Assembly: GCA_016213735.1 (NCBI GenBank) | Contig: JACQZU010000021.1 | Coordinates: 62,001-126,000, forward strand | DNA from: Acidobacteriota bacterium | Lineage (GTDB): Bacteria; Acidobacteriota; Holophagae; Holophagales; Holophagaceae | Direction of reading: 5' to 3' | DNA: 64,000 nt | In this document: one piece after another, positions 52,479-61,905 of the stretch | How positions within the stretch are numbered: position 1 is the first letter of the stretch | How the letters are laid out: each line of letters begins with the position of its first letter | Notes under the pieces: generated by a model | Databases searched by the model: none | Told to the model about the DNA's origin: nothing | The model's input: only the letters and a program-made list of their open reading frames with translations | Made by a program: the position numbers and the translations under genes

Positions 52479-55400
52479 ATGCGCAGCCTTCCCGCCCTTG
52501 CCTTCGCCATCGTGGCACCGGCCCTTCTCGCCCAGGCCCCCGTCCTCGACTCGGACGCCCTGGCCGGGCTCAGGGCCCGCAACATCGGCCCGGCGGTCAT
52601 GAGCGGCCGCATCGCCGCCTTGGACGGGGCCCTGGAGAAGGGGCGGGTCACGATCTATGTGGGCGCCGCGAGCGGTGGCGTTTGGAAGAGCGCCAACGGG
52701 GGGACCACCTTCAAGCCCGTCTTCGACCGGCACAACCAGAGCATCGGGGCCGTCCGGGTGGACCCCGCGGACCCGAAGACCCTTTGGGTGGGCACCGGGG
52801 AGTGCTGGGTGCGGAACAGCGTCTCGGTCGGGGACGGCCTGTACAAGAGCACGGACGGCGGGGACACCTGGAACCGCGTGGGCCTGGCGGATTCCGAGCG
52901 CATCGCCGAGGTCCTGGTCAACCCCGCGGATTCCAGGCAGGTCTTCGCGGCCGCCATGGGGCGCCTCTGGTCCTCCGGCGGGGAGCGGGGTCTCTACCGC
53001 ACGAACGACGGCGGAGCCACCTGGAAACGCGTGCTCTTCGTGGACGAGAACACCGGCTGCTCGGGCCTGGCGATGGATCCAAGGAACCCCAAGGTGCTCT
53101 TCGCCGCCATGTGGGACCACCGGCGCACGGGGTGGAGCTTCCGCTCCGGCGGCCCCGGCAGCGGCCTCTTCCGCAGCGAGGACGGAGGGGAGACCTGGAC
53201 CCGCCTGACCGGGGATCCGAAGTCCGGCCTCCCCGGAGGAACCCTGGGGCGCATCGTGGTGGCCGTGGCTCCCAGCGACCCCCGCATCGTGTACAGCGTG
53301 GTGGAGGCCCAGGAGGGGGCCCTCTTCCGGAGCGAGGACGGAGGGAAGACCTGGGCCAAGCGGTTCCAGGGGCCGAAGATCCTGGGCCGGCCCTTCTACT
53401 TCGGCGCCATGACCGTGGATCCGAAGAACCCCGACCGCCTCTACAAGATGGGCTTCAGCATGGCCCTGAGCGAGGACGGGGGGAAGACCTTCGCGGAGCT
53501 GGGCGGCCGCAGCACCCACGGGGATCACCACGCCCTCTGGATCCATCCCCAGAACACCGAGCAGCTCTACCTGGGCGAGGACGGCGGGTTCTTCACCAGC
53601 GAGGACCGGGGCGCCCACTGGCGCTACCACCGGAACCTGCCCCTGGGCCAGTTCTACCACGTGGCCGTGGACGACGCCCGGCCGTACCGCGTCTTCGGCG
53701 GACTTCAAGACAACAGCAGCTGGATGGGCTTCGGCAGCGCCTGGCTGGGCAACCGGCACTGGAAGAACCTCTACGGAGGCGACGGTTTCTGGGTGCAGCC
53801 CGATCCCACGGACGCCAACACCGCCTACGCCGAGTACCAGGGCGGCCAGATGGTCCGGGTGGACCTGCGCAGCTTCACCGCGCGCAGCATCAAGCCCCAG
53901 GAGGCCGCCGGGGAGCCCAAGTTCCGCTTCAACTGGAACACGCCCCTCGTCCTCAGCCCCACCCAGAAGGGCACCCTCTACACCGGGGCCCAGTACCTCT
54001 TCCGCACGCGGGACAAGGGGGAGACCTGGGAGCGGCTCAGCCCGGACCTCACCACCAACGACAAGGCCAAGCAGGACCAGGAGGCCAGCGGCGGCCTCAC
54101 GGTGGACAACAGCTCCGCCGAGAACCACTGCACGATCTACACGATCGCCGAAAGCCCCCGGAACGGAAGGCTGATCTGGGTGGGCACGGACGACGGCAAC
54201 CTCCAGCTCACCCGCGACGCCGGAAAGAACTGGACCAACCTTGCCTCCAGGGTCCCGGGCCTCCCCCCCCACACCTGGGTCTCCTGGGTGGAGGCCAGCC
54301 CCCATTCGGAAGGCACGGCCTTCGTGACTTTCGACGGCCACACCCAGGGCGACCTGGGGACCCGGGTCTACCGCACGGACGACTTCGGGCAGACCTGGCG
54401 ATCCCTCGCCACGCCCGAGCTGAAGGGCTTCGCGCACGTGATCCGCCAGGACCCCGTGCGCGCCGATCTCCTCTACCTGGGCACCGAATCCGGCCTCTTC
54501 ATCAGCGTGGACGGCGGAGCCCACTGGGCCGCCTTCAAGGGCGGAGACTTCCCGCCGGTGCCCGTGCGGGACATCGCCATCCATCCCCGGGAGCACGACC
54601 TGGTGCTGGGCACCCACGGACGGGGCATCTGGATCGTGGACGACCTCACACCCCTGCGGGCCCTCACCCCCGAGGTGCTGGCCAAGGACCTCGCCCTGCT
54701 GCCCGTGCGGCCCTCGCAGGCCCGGGACCTGGGCAACGACGGCTGGGTGGACGGGGACCTGGAGTTCACCGGTGAGGACCGGCCAGAAGGGGCGGTCTTC
54801 GCCTTCTGGCAGAGGAAGCGCCACATGATCGGCGAGTTCAAGGTGGAGATCCTGGATCCCTCCGGCAAGGTGGTCGAGACCATGCCCGGAAACAAGGCCC
54901 GCGGCTTCAACCGCATGACCTGGAGCCGAAGCCTCAAGGCGCCCCGCGTGGCCACCGGGGCCACGCCTTCCTACGCGGGCTTCTTCGGTCCCTTGGTCCT
55001 CGAGGGCGCCTACACCCTGCGCCTGACCAAAGGGGCTCAGACCCTCGAGCAGAAGCTGATCCTGGACCCCGACCCGGCCTCCCCCTTCTCGAAGGCCGAC
55101 CGCGAGGCGCGCTTCGCGGGTTCCATGGCCCTGTTCGGCCTCCTCGAGGACATGGCCTTCACCGTGGAACGAATCCGGGACCTCCGGGACGGCGCCCGGG
55201 CCCTCGTCTCGAAGGCCGCCGACAAGGCCCTGCAGGAACGCCTCGGCACCTTCGCCCAGTCCCTTGAAACCGAACGGGCCCGCTTCGTTCCAGTGAAGGA
55301 GGTGGAGGGAATCACGGGCGAGGAGCGGCTGCGGGAGAAGGTCACGGAACTCTACGGGACCATCTCCAGGCAGCGCGAACGGCCCAGCCGGACCCAGCTG

Positions 55401-55568
55401 GAGCGCCTGGAGGCCCTCAAGAGGGACTACGCCGAGGCTCAGCGAAGCGGCGAGAACCTGCTCTCGAAGGAGTTGGCCCCCCTGAACGAGGCTCTCGCGA
55501 AGGCGGGCCTGGAAAACCTCAAACCCCTGGCGCGGGCCGACTGGGAAACCCGGACCGCACGGAAATAA
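52479..55568 (+). CDS. Large secreted BNR/VPS10-like repeat protein
   Basis: 1029 residues with a signal peptide (SLPALAFAIVAPALLA). Repeated Asp-Gly-Gly-x-Thr-Trp motifs (for example SEDGGKTW, NDGGATW, RDAGKNW) mark a beta-propeller of the BNR/sortilin type. The C-terminus has a helical, charged segment. Enzymatic activity is not visible; similar proteins are annotated as glycosyl hydrolases or VPS10-domain proteins. ATG 52479 has GGAG upstream and begins the signal peptide; an upstream start at 52380 is unlikely. Confidence 0.85.
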   Translation: MRSLPALAFAIVAPALLAQAPVLDSDALAGLRARNIGPAVMSGRIAALDGALEKGRVTIYVGAASGGVWKSANGGTTFKPVFDRHNQSIGAVRVDPADPKTLWVGTGECWVRNSVSVGDGLYKSTDGGDTWNRVGLADSERIAEVLVNPADSRQVFAAAMGRLWSSGGERGLYRTNDGGATWKRVLFVDENTGCSGLAMDPRNPKVLFAAMWDHRRTGWSFRSGGPGSGLFRSEDGGETWTRLTGDPKSGLPGGTLGRIVVAVAPSDPRIVYSVVEAQEGALFRSEDGGKTWAKRFQGPKILGRPFYFGAMTVDPKNPDRLYKMGFSMALSEDGGKTFAELGGRSTHGDHHALWIHPQNTEQLYLGEDGGFFTSEDRGAHWRYHRNLPLGQFYHVAVDDARPYRVFGGLQDNSSWMGFGSAWLGNRHWKNLYGGDGFWVQPDPTDANTAYAEYQGGQMVRVDLRSFTARSIKPQEAAGEPKFRFNWNTPLVLSPTQKGTLYTGAQYLFRTRDKGETWERLSPDLTTNDKAKQDQEASGGLTVDNSSAENHCTIYTIAESPRNGRLIWVGTDDGNLQLTRDAGKNWTNLASRVPGLPPHTWVSWVEASPHSEGTAFVTFDGHTQGDLGTRVYRTDDFGQTWRSLATPELKGFAHVIRQDPVRADLLYLGTESGLFISVDGGAHWAAFKGGDFPPVPVRDIAIHPREHDLVLGTHGRGIWIVDDLTPLRALTPEVLAKDLALLPVRPSQARDLGNDGWVDGDLEFTGEDRPEGAVFAFWQRKRHMIGEFKVEILDPSGKVVETMPGNKARGFNRMTWSRSLKAPRVATGATPSYAGFFGPLVLEGAYTLRLTKGAQTLEQKLILDPDPASPFSKADREARFAGSMALFGLLEDMAFTVERIRDLRDGARALVSKAADKALQERLGTFAQSLETERARFVPVKEVEGITGEERLREKVTELYGTISRQRERPSRTQLERLEALKRDYAEAQRSGENLLSKELAPLNEALAKAGLENLKPLARADWETRTARK

Positions 55569-55696
55569 GGACCGGGCCCCCCTCCGGGTGTGATCCCCGG
55601 CACAGGGGGCCTCCCCTCGGGGAATTCATGAAACCCTTGCCCCGGTTGAATTCCCAGGGCTTCCCGGGGGCTTGATGGAGGTCACAGGTTCTCGTC

Positions 55697-55712
55697 AGGT
55701 CATTGATGACCT
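55697..55712. promoter_or_regulatory. Palindrome before the hydrogenase operon
   Basis: AGGTCAT, TG, ATGACCT: seven-base perfect inverted arms with a 2-base centre. A further AGGTCA half-site is at 55677-55682. It lies 92-107 bases before hoxF and is a candidate operator for a dimeric regulator. The remaining gap (55569-55803) has no gene. Confidence 0.45.
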
Positions 55713-55803
55713 TGCAGCCATGTGAATAGGGTGGAGCGGTCCACCAGAGGGGTCATCCGCCGGGGGCGGGCCTTCCTGGATGGGCGCGAGGGAGGCCAAG
55801 CCG

Positions 55804-57681
55804 ATGCTCCGACCCGCCCCGGTTCCTCTCCAGGACTTCCTCGAGGCCCGGCTCGCCGAGCATCACCGCAGTCCCCACGCCCTCCTCCAGATCCTGGTGG
55901 CGGTGCAGCACGCCTTCCACTGGATTCCCCCCGAGGCGGTGGAGGCCCTCGCCCGCGAGCTGAAGCTGCCCCGGGTCCGGGTGCAGGGGCTGGTGAGCTT
56001 CTACGCCTTCCTGAGCGACGAGCCCCAGGGTGATTTCGTCGTCCACTTCAGCGACAACATCACGGACCAGATGCAGGGATGCCGGGATCTGGCGGCCCGC
56101 CTGTGCGCCCGCCTAGGGAGCGAGCTTGGGCAGACCCGGGCGGACGGGCTGGCCAGCGTCCACCTCTGTTCCTGCACAGGCATGTGCGACCAGGGACCCG
56201 CGGCCCTCGTGAACTACCTGCCGGTGACCCGGCTGAGTCCGGAGCGGGTGGACCGCATGGCCGACCTGATCCTCGCCCGGGTGCCCCTGGAGGATTGGCC
56301 CCCGGAATTCTTCCGGGTGGAGAGCCAGCTGCGGCGGTCGGACGTGGTGTTCCGGGAGCCCCTCGAGCCCGGCTCGGGCATCCGCGGGAGCCTGGAACGC
56401 GGCGGAGAAATCCTGCCCGAGTGGGAGGAGGACCTGGCGCCCGGCGACGCCCGGCGCCATCACCTGGAGCGGGGCGGTGCCGAGACCCTCAAGGAGCTCT
56501 ACCGCTCGGAGCTGCGGGGCCGGGGCGGAGCGGGCTTCAAGGCGGCCATCAAGTGGGAGTCGGTGCGGGACGGAAAGAGCGGCGGGCGCTTCGTCCTCTG
56601 CAACGCCGACGAGGGGGAGCCCGGCACCTTCAAGGACCGCTTCCTGTTGACGGAACACGCCGACACGGTCTTCGAGGGCATGACGGTGTGCGGGCACGCC
56701 GTGGGATCGAAGCGGGGGATCCTCTACCTCCGCCAGGAGTACCAGTACCTCCGGGAGCACCTGGAGGACGTGCTCAGGCGGCGGCGCGACGCCTCTCTCC
56801 TGGGCCGGAACATCCTGGGATCGGGCCTGGACTTCGACATCGAGATCCACCTGGGTGCGGGCGCCTACATCTGCGGCATGGAGAGCGCCATGATCAAGAG
56901 CATCGAGGGCCGGCGGGGCATCCCCCGCCGCCGCTGGCCCCTCCCGGTGCACCAGGGCCTCTTCCGCCGCCCCACGGTGGTCAACAATGTGGAGACCTTT
57001 GCCTGCGCAGCGGTGATCAGCGCCCGGGGCGGGGCCTGGTTTGCCCACAGCGGCACGCCCCAGTCCACCGGCACCAAACTGTTCTGCGTCTCCGGGGACT
57101 GCCAGCGGCCCGGGATCTACGAGTATCCATGGGGGATCAGCCTCAGGGAAGTGCTTCGGGACAGCGGTGCCCTGGACGCGCAGGCCCTCCAGGTGGGAGG
57201 TCCCAGCGGCCTGCTCCTGGGCCCGGAGGACTACGGGCGCTCCCTCTGCTTCGAGGACGTGCCGAGCGTCGGCACGATCATGGTGTTCGGGCCCCAGCGG
57301 GACCTCTTCGATTCAGCGATGAATTTCGCCCGGTTCTTCCGCCACGAGAGCTGCGGCCTGTGCACGCCCTGCCGGGTGGGGACGACCCTCCTGGCCAACT
57401 ACGTCCGGAAGTTCGAGCGCCGATGCGGTTCTCCGGTGGACCTGGAGGAGATCCGGCGCATCGGGGAGATCATGCGCACCATGGCCCATTGCGGCCTGGG
57501 CCAGACGGCCCCGGCCCACCTCACGGAGAGCATCCGGAAATTCCCCGAGGTGTGGTCCTCCCGGATGCGCACCAGCGAATTCGTGCCCGCCTTCGACCTG
57601 GACTGGGCCCTGGAGGAGGCCCGGTCCCTCACGGGACGCACGGACCCGGAGGCCCACCTGGCGGGCGTGGAGGTCCCATGA
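55804..57681 (+). CDS. hoxF: NAD-reducing hydrogenase diaphorase subunit HoxF
   Basis: 625 residues. N-terminal NuoE-like domain (~1-165) carrying CSCTGMCDQG near residue 118; the usual first CxxxxC pair is not visible, only one Cys (in QMQGC). Then the NuoF-like part with FMN/NADH motifs RGRGGAGFKAAIKWE and CNADEGEPGTFKDR, and the [4Fe-4S] motif ESCGLCTPCRVGT near 515 with a later Cys in MAHCGLG. It oxidises or reduces NAD(H) for the hydrogenase. ATG at 55804 follows GGGAGG; a start at 55780 is also possible. Confidence 0.93.
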   Translation: MLRPAPVPLQDFLEARLAEHHRSPHALLQILVAVQHAFHWIPPEAVEALARELKLPRVRVQGLVSFYAFLSDEPQGDFVVHFSDNITDQMQGCRDLAARLCARLGSELGQTRADGLASVHLCSCTGMCDQGPAALVNYLPVTRLSPERVDRMADLILARVPLEDWPPEFFRVESQLRRSDVVFREPLEPGSGIRGSLERGGEILPEWEEDLAPGDARRHHLERGGAETLKELYRSELRGRGGAGFKAAIKWESVRDGKSGGRFVLCNADEGEPGTFKDRFLLTEHADTVFEGMTVCGHAVGSKRGILYLRQEYQYLREHLEDVLRRRRDASLLGRNILGSGLDFDIEIHLGAGAYICGMESAMIKSIEGRRGIPRRRWPLPVHQGLFRRPTVVNNVETFACAAVISARGGAWFAHSGTPQSTGTKLFCVSGDCQRPGIYEYPWGISLREVLRDSGALDAQALQVGGPSGLLLGPEDYGRSLCFEDVPSVGTIMVFGPQRDLFDSAMNFARFFRHESCGLCTPCRVGTTLLANYVRKFERRCGSPVDLEEIRRIGEIMRTMAHCGLGQTAPAHLTESIRKFPEVWSSRMRTSEFVPAFDLDWALEEARSLTGRTDPEAHLAGVEVP

Positions 57682-58403
57682 GCGGAACCTTCTTCCTCGA
57701 CGATCAGGAAATTCCCTTCCGTGAGGGGCAGACGGTCCTGGAGGCGGCCCTGGCGGCGGGCCGCTTCATTCCCCACCTCTGCTGGCGCCCCGAGCTGGAG
57801 CCTCACAGTTCCTGCCGCCTCTGCACCGTGCTCATCAGCGGCCGCCCCTTCAGCGCCTGCACCCAGCCCGCCATGAAGGGGCAGAGGGTGGTCTGCGACA
57901 CGCCGCAACTGAAGGATCTCCGCAAGGCGGTCACCCAGATGCTCTTCGTGGAGGGCAACCATTTCTGTCCCGCCTGCGAACGCAGCGGAAGCTGCCGGCT
58001 CCAGGCCGCGGCCTACCACCTGGGGATGCAGGACAGCCACTTCCCCCACCAGTTCCCCGTCCGGGAGCGCGACAGCAGCCACCCGGAGGTCAACCTGGAC
58101 CGCGACCGCTGCATCCGCTGCGAGCTCTGCGTCCGCGCCAGCCGGCAGCTCGACGGGAAGAACGTGTTCGGCATCCATGGACGGGGCGTCACCTCCCGCC
58201 TGGAGGTGAATGCGCCCTCCGGCCTCCTCAGGGACACGGCCATCGCCGCGGAGGATCAGGCGGTGGCCTTCTGCCCCACCGGGGCCCTCACGGTGAAGCG
58301 GAGGGGCTTCGAACTTCCCATCGGGGAGCGGCGTTTCGACCGGAGCGATCTGGCCACCGAGGTGCTGGAAGCCTTCGCCGCGAAGGAGGCCCGCCATGGC
58401 TGA
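57678..58403 (+). CDS. hoxU: Hydrogenase diaphorase subunit HoxU
   Basis: 241 residues. The ferredoxin-like cluster is PHLCWRPELEPHSSCRLC with a later Cys in FSACTQPA; the NuoG-type [4Fe-4S] motif with His is NHFCPACERSGSC; and RCIRCELCVRASRQ plus AFCPTGAL complete the next cluster. It relays electrons between HoxF and HoxY. ATG overlaps hoxF by 4 bases, and the stop overlaps hoxY. Confidence 0.95.
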   Translation: MSGTFFLDDQEIPFREGQTVLEAALAAGRFIPHLCWRPELEPHSSCRLCTVLISGRPFSACTQPAMKGQRVVCDTPQLKDLRKAVTQMLFVEGNHFCPACERSGSCRLQAAAYHLGMQDSHFPHQFPVRERDSSHPEVNLDRDRCIRCELCVRASRQLDGKNVFGIHGRGVTSRLEVNAPSGLLRDTAIAAEDQAVAFCPTGALTVKRRGFELPIGERRFDRSDLATEVLEAFAAKEARHG

Positions 58404-58938
58404 ACGACTGAGGGTCGCGACCTGCTCCCTGGCGGGCTGCTTCGGCTGCCACATGTCCCTCCTGGACCTGGATGAGCGCCTCCTCGGGCTCCTGGAGGTG
58501 GTGGAATTCGACGCCAGCCCCCTCAACGACCTCAAGCGCATCCGGCGCCCCGCGGACCTGGGCCTGGTGGAGGGGGGAGTCTGCAACGCCGAGAATGTCA
58601 GGGTCCTCCGGGAGTTCCGCAGCCACTGCCGCGTCCTGGTGGCCGTGGGGGAGTGCGCCATCACCGGGGGGATTCCCTCCATGCGCAACGGGTTCACCCT
58701 CAAGCAGTGCCTGGAGGAGGCCTTCATCCGCGGACAGGGGACGGAGAACGCCCACATCCCCGACGACCCCGAGATCCCCCTGCTGCTCAACAAGGTCCGG
58801 CCCCTGCACCACATCGTGAAGGTGGACCACTACCTCCCGGGCTGCCCCCCCGCCCCGGACGCCTTCTGGCATTTCCTCACCGCCCTGGTGGCCGGACAGG
58901 ACCCCAGTCTGCCCAAAGAACTGATCCGTTTCGACTGA
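58396..58938 (+). CDS. hoxY: NiFe hydrogenase small subunit HoxY
   Basis: 180 residues. The cluster-binding Cys are in LAGCFGCHMSLLD, EGGVCNAENV, AVGECAITGG and LPGCPPAPD. The short length is typical of HoxY of bidirectional enzymes, with only the proximal cluster and no export signal, so it is cytoplasmic. It starts 8 bases inside hoxU. Confidence 0.95.
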   Translation: MAERLRVATCSLAGCFGCHMSLLDLDERLLGLLEVVEFDASPLNDLKRIRRPADLGLVEGGVCNAENVRVLREFRSHCRVLVAVGECAITGGIPSMRNGFTLKQCLEEAFIRGQGTENAHIPDDPEIPLLLNKVRPLHHIVKVDHYLPGCPPAPDAFWHFLTALVAGQDPSLPKELIRFD

Positions 58939-58948
58939 GAGCAGGCCC

Positions 58949-60439
58949 ATGACCCCCGCCGCCAACCTCGCCCTCGAAAGCGCCCGCCGTCCCGAGACCC
59001 TGAAGCGGGTCGCGATCGAGCCCGTCACCCGCGTGGAGGGACACGGCAAGGTGACCCTGCTGCTGGACGCCGAGAACCGCGTCCAGCAGGCGCGCCTCCA
59101 CATCGTGGAGTTCAGGGGCTTCGAGAAGTTCATCCAGGGGCGCCCCTACTGGGAGGTGCCAGTCCTGGTCCAGCGCCTCTGCGGCATCTGCCCCGTGAGC
59201 CATCACCTGGCGGCGACCAAGGCCCTGGACCGCGTGGTGGGGGCCCCGAAACTGACCCCTACCGCCGAGAAACTGCGACGCCTGCTCCACTACGGCCAGA
59301 CCCTCCAGAGCCATGCCCTCCATTTCTTCCACCTGGCCAGTCCGGACCTGCTCTTCGGCTGGGACGCGGAGCCCGGCCGGCGCAACGTCGTCGGGGTCAT
59401 CGAGGCCCACCCCGAGATCGCCCTGAAGGGGGTGAGGCTGCGGAGATTCGGCCAGGAGGTGATCCGGGTCCTCTCGGGGAAGCGGGTGCACGGTGTCTTC
59501 GCGGTACCCGGGGGCGTGCAGAAGCACCTCGCGAGGACCGACCGGGACCTCCTCCTCAAGGACATCGGACAGGCCTTGCTCTGGTGCCGGGAGGCCGTGG
59601 GCATCGCCCGCCGCCTCTACCTGGAGGACCGGGAGGAGAACGAGCGCTTCGGCGCCTTCCATTCCAACTTCGTCGGCCTCACGGCCCCCGACGGATGCTT
59701 CGAACTCTACGAGGGCGGGCTGCGGGCCAGGGACGCCAAGGGAGGAACCATCTTCGACCAGGTGGACCCCTCCCACTACCTTCGCCACCTCCACGAGGAG
59801 GTGAAGAGCTGGTCCTACATGAAATTCCCCTTCATCGTGGCCCTGGGCAACGACGAAGGTTGGTACCGGGTGGGTCCCCTGGCCCGTGTGAACAACGCGG
59901 ACCGGATGCCCACCCCCCTCGCCGAGGAGGCCCGGGCCGATTTCCGCAAGCTTTCGGAGGGACCGGTCCAGGCCACCATGGCCTACCACTGGGCCCGGAT
60001 GATCGAGATGCTCTGCGCCGCCGAATTGATCCGGCAGCTCCTCGAAGACCCCGACCTCCTGGAGGGCGACCTCCTCCGGGGAGGGGAGCGGGTCCCCGAA
60101 GGCGTGGGCGTCATCGAAGCCCCCCGGGGAACCCTGATCCACCACTACCGGGTGGACGAGAACGACGCGATCGAAAAAGCGAACCTCATCGTCTCGACCA
60201 CCCACAACAACACCGCCATGAACACAGCCGTTCGGGAAGTGGCTGCGCGGTACCTCAGCGGCCATGAACTCACCGAGGGCCTTCTGAACCGCATCGAGGT
60301 GGCCATCCGGGCCTACGACCCTTGCCTCTCCTGCGCCACGCACGCGCTGGGCAGGATGCCCCTGGAGGTGGACCTGGTCGACGCGGATGGGAATCGGGTG
60401 TCGAGAATCCGGAGGGACGGCGATGGCTCCATCGGGTGA
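58949..60439 (+). CDS. hoxH: NiFe hydrogenase large subunit HoxH
   Basis: 496 residues. The N-terminal ligands are RLCGICPVSHH, with EPVTRVEGHGKVTLL near the start; the C-terminal ligands are DPCLSCATHALGR. After the His lies an extension ending in ~33 residues that the HoxW protease would cut. It holds the NiFe centre. ATG at 58949 follows a GAGCAGG site. Confidence 0.96.
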   Translation: MTPAANLALESARRPETLKRVAIEPVTRVEGHGKVTLLLDAENRVQQARLHIVEFRGFEKFIQGRPYWEVPVLVQRLCGICPVSHHLAATKALDRVVGAPKLTPTAEKLRRLLHYGQTLQSHALHFFHLASPDLLFGWDAEPGRRNVVGVIEAHPEIALKGVRLRRFGQEVIRVLSGKRVHGVFAVPGGVQKHLARTDRDLLLKDIGQALLWCREAVGIARRLYLEDREENERFGAFHSNFVGLTAPDGCFELYEGGLRARDAKGGTIFDQVDPSHYLRHLHEEVKSWSYMKFPFIVALGNDEGWYRVGPLARVNNADRMPTPLAEEARADFRKLSEGPVQATMAYHWARMIEMLCAAELIRQLLEDPDLLEGDLLRGGERVPEGVGVIEAPRGTLIHHYRVDENDAIEKANLIVSTTHNNTAMNTAVREVAARYLSGHELTEGLLNRIEVAIRAYDPCLSCATHALGRMPLEVDLVDADGNRVSRIRRDGDGSIG

Positions 60440-60953
60440 GGAAGTCCTGAGCCGGGCCCCTCTGGTGGTGTTCGGGTGGGGCAACGAGAGCCGGGGGGAC
60501 GACGGCCTGGGGCCGCTCCTGCTCCAGCAGGTGGAGGACCTGGCCCGGGCCTGTCCGGCCCTGGGACTTGAAACGGTCCTGGACTTCCAACTCCAGGTGG
60601 AGCACGTGGAGGATCTGGCGGACCGACGGCTGGCCCTCTTCCTGGATGCCAGCCGATCGGCGGAGCCCCCCTTCGAATTCACGGAACTCCGGGAGCAGCG
60701 GGATTCCTCCTTCACCTCCCACGCCCTTTCCCCGGAGGCCCTTCTCCACGCCCACCGCAAAGTACTGGGAACGGCGCCCCCTCCCTGTTTCCTCCTTGCG
60801 GTGAGGGGGGACGGTTTCGAGCTCGGGGACTCCCTGAGCCGGAGCGCTTCGGGGAACATGGCGGAGGCCTGGACCTTCCTGCGCTCCCTCCTCACCTGCC
60901 CCACCGCGGAGGCCTGGCGGCCCCGCCTGCGACCGGCCCGGCCGGGGCCCTGA
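60423..60953 (+). CDS. hoxW: Hydrogenase maturation protease HoxW
   Basis: 176 residues, of the HycI/HoxW family: VVFGWGNESRGDDGLGPLLL near residue 15 carries a metal-ligand Asp/Glu. It removes the C-terminal extension of HoxH after nickel insertion. ATG at 60423 was chosen because it follows GAGGGACGGCG and lies inside the end of hoxH (17-base overlap); the longer frame start is a shadow. Confidence 0.88.
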   Translation: MAPSGEEVLSRAPLVVFGWGNESRGDDGLGPLLLQQVEDLARACPALGLETVLDFQLQVEHVEDLADRRLALFLDASRSAEPPFEFTELREQRDSSFTSHALSPEALLHAHRKVLGTAPPPCFLLAVRGDGFELGDSLSRSASGNMAEAWTFLRSLLTCPTAEAWRPRLRPARPGP

Positions 60954-61002
60954 CCCCGCCGGGGGCCGCTCCTGGTAGGCTCCTTCCCATCGAGGAGCGA
61001 CG

Positions 61003-61905
61003 ATGTGCACCACCTGCGGATGCGGCCAGGGGGAGACCCGCTTCGAGGGCGAAGAACCTGGCCATGAACACAACCACGAGCATGTGCACGCCGACGGTAC
61101 GGTGCACAGCCACGCCCACGATCACGACCACGGGCCCGGCTCGGACGGATCAAGGCACGAGCACGGTCACGGTCCCCACCGAAGGCGCCTCCACCTCCAC
61201 TTCGGGCTCGGGCCGGCCAAGACCTCCGCTCCGGGCCTGGGCCAGCGGCGCCTGGTGGAGATCGAGCAGAGGGTGCTGGCCAAGAACGACGGTTTTGCCG
61301 CCGAGAACAGGCGGCTGTTCAGGGAAAGGGGGATCCTGGCCCTCAACCTGGTGAGCAGCCCCGGCAGCGGCAAGACCACCCTGCTCGTGGAGACCATCGC
61401 CCGACTCCGGGAGATCCTGCCCATCGCGGTCATCGAGGGAGACCAGCAGACCAGCTTCGACGCGGACCGGATCCGCGCCGCGGGCGTCCCGGCGCTGCAG
61501 GTGAACACCGGCAAGGGGTGCCACCTGGACGCCCACATGGTGGGCCACGCCGCGGACCGCCTGGGGCTCGCCGAGGGCGGCCTGCTGCTCATCGAGAACG
61601 TGGGCAACCTCGTCTGCCCCTCGGGCTTCGACCTCGGCGAGGCCCACAAGGTGGTGATCCTCTCCGTCACCGAGGGCGAGGACAAGCCCCTCAAGTACCC
61701 CGACATGTTCGCTGCGTCCACCCTCATGCTCCTGAACAAGGCCGATCTGCTGCCCCACCTCCGTTTCGACACGGGCCGCTGCCTGGAGGGGGCCCGCCGG
61801 GTGAACCCGGGGATCCGGGTGATCCAGACCAGCGCGGTTTCCGGGGAGGGTCTGGAGGCCTGGACGGCCTGGATCCTGGAGGAGCGGGCGAAGGCCCGGG
61901 GATGA
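61003..61905 (+). CDS. hypB: Hydrogenase nickel-insertion GTPase HypB
   Basis: 300 residues. The N-terminal CTTCGCGQ and a His-rich stretch (residues ~20-65) store or deliver nickel. The GTPase domain has [11 protein letters not shown] near residue 118 and [17 protein letters not shown] near 207, with NKAD for guanine specificity. It inserts Ni with HypA. Starts 49 bases after hoxW. Confidence 0.95.
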   Translation: MCTTCGCGQGETRFEGEEPGHEHNHEHVHADGTVHSHAHDHDHGPGSDGSRHEHGHGPHRRRLHLHFGLGPAKTSAPGLGQRRLVEIEQRVLAKNDGFAAENRRLFRERGILALNLVSSPGSGKTTLLVETIARLREILPIAVIEGDQQTSFDADRIRAAGVPALQVNTGKGCHLDAHMVGHAADRLGLAEGGLLLIENVGNLVCPSGFDLGEAHKVVILSVTEGEDKPLKYPDMFAASTLMLLNKADLLPHLRFDTGRCLEGARRVNPGIRVIQTSAVSGEGLEAWTAWILEERAKARG

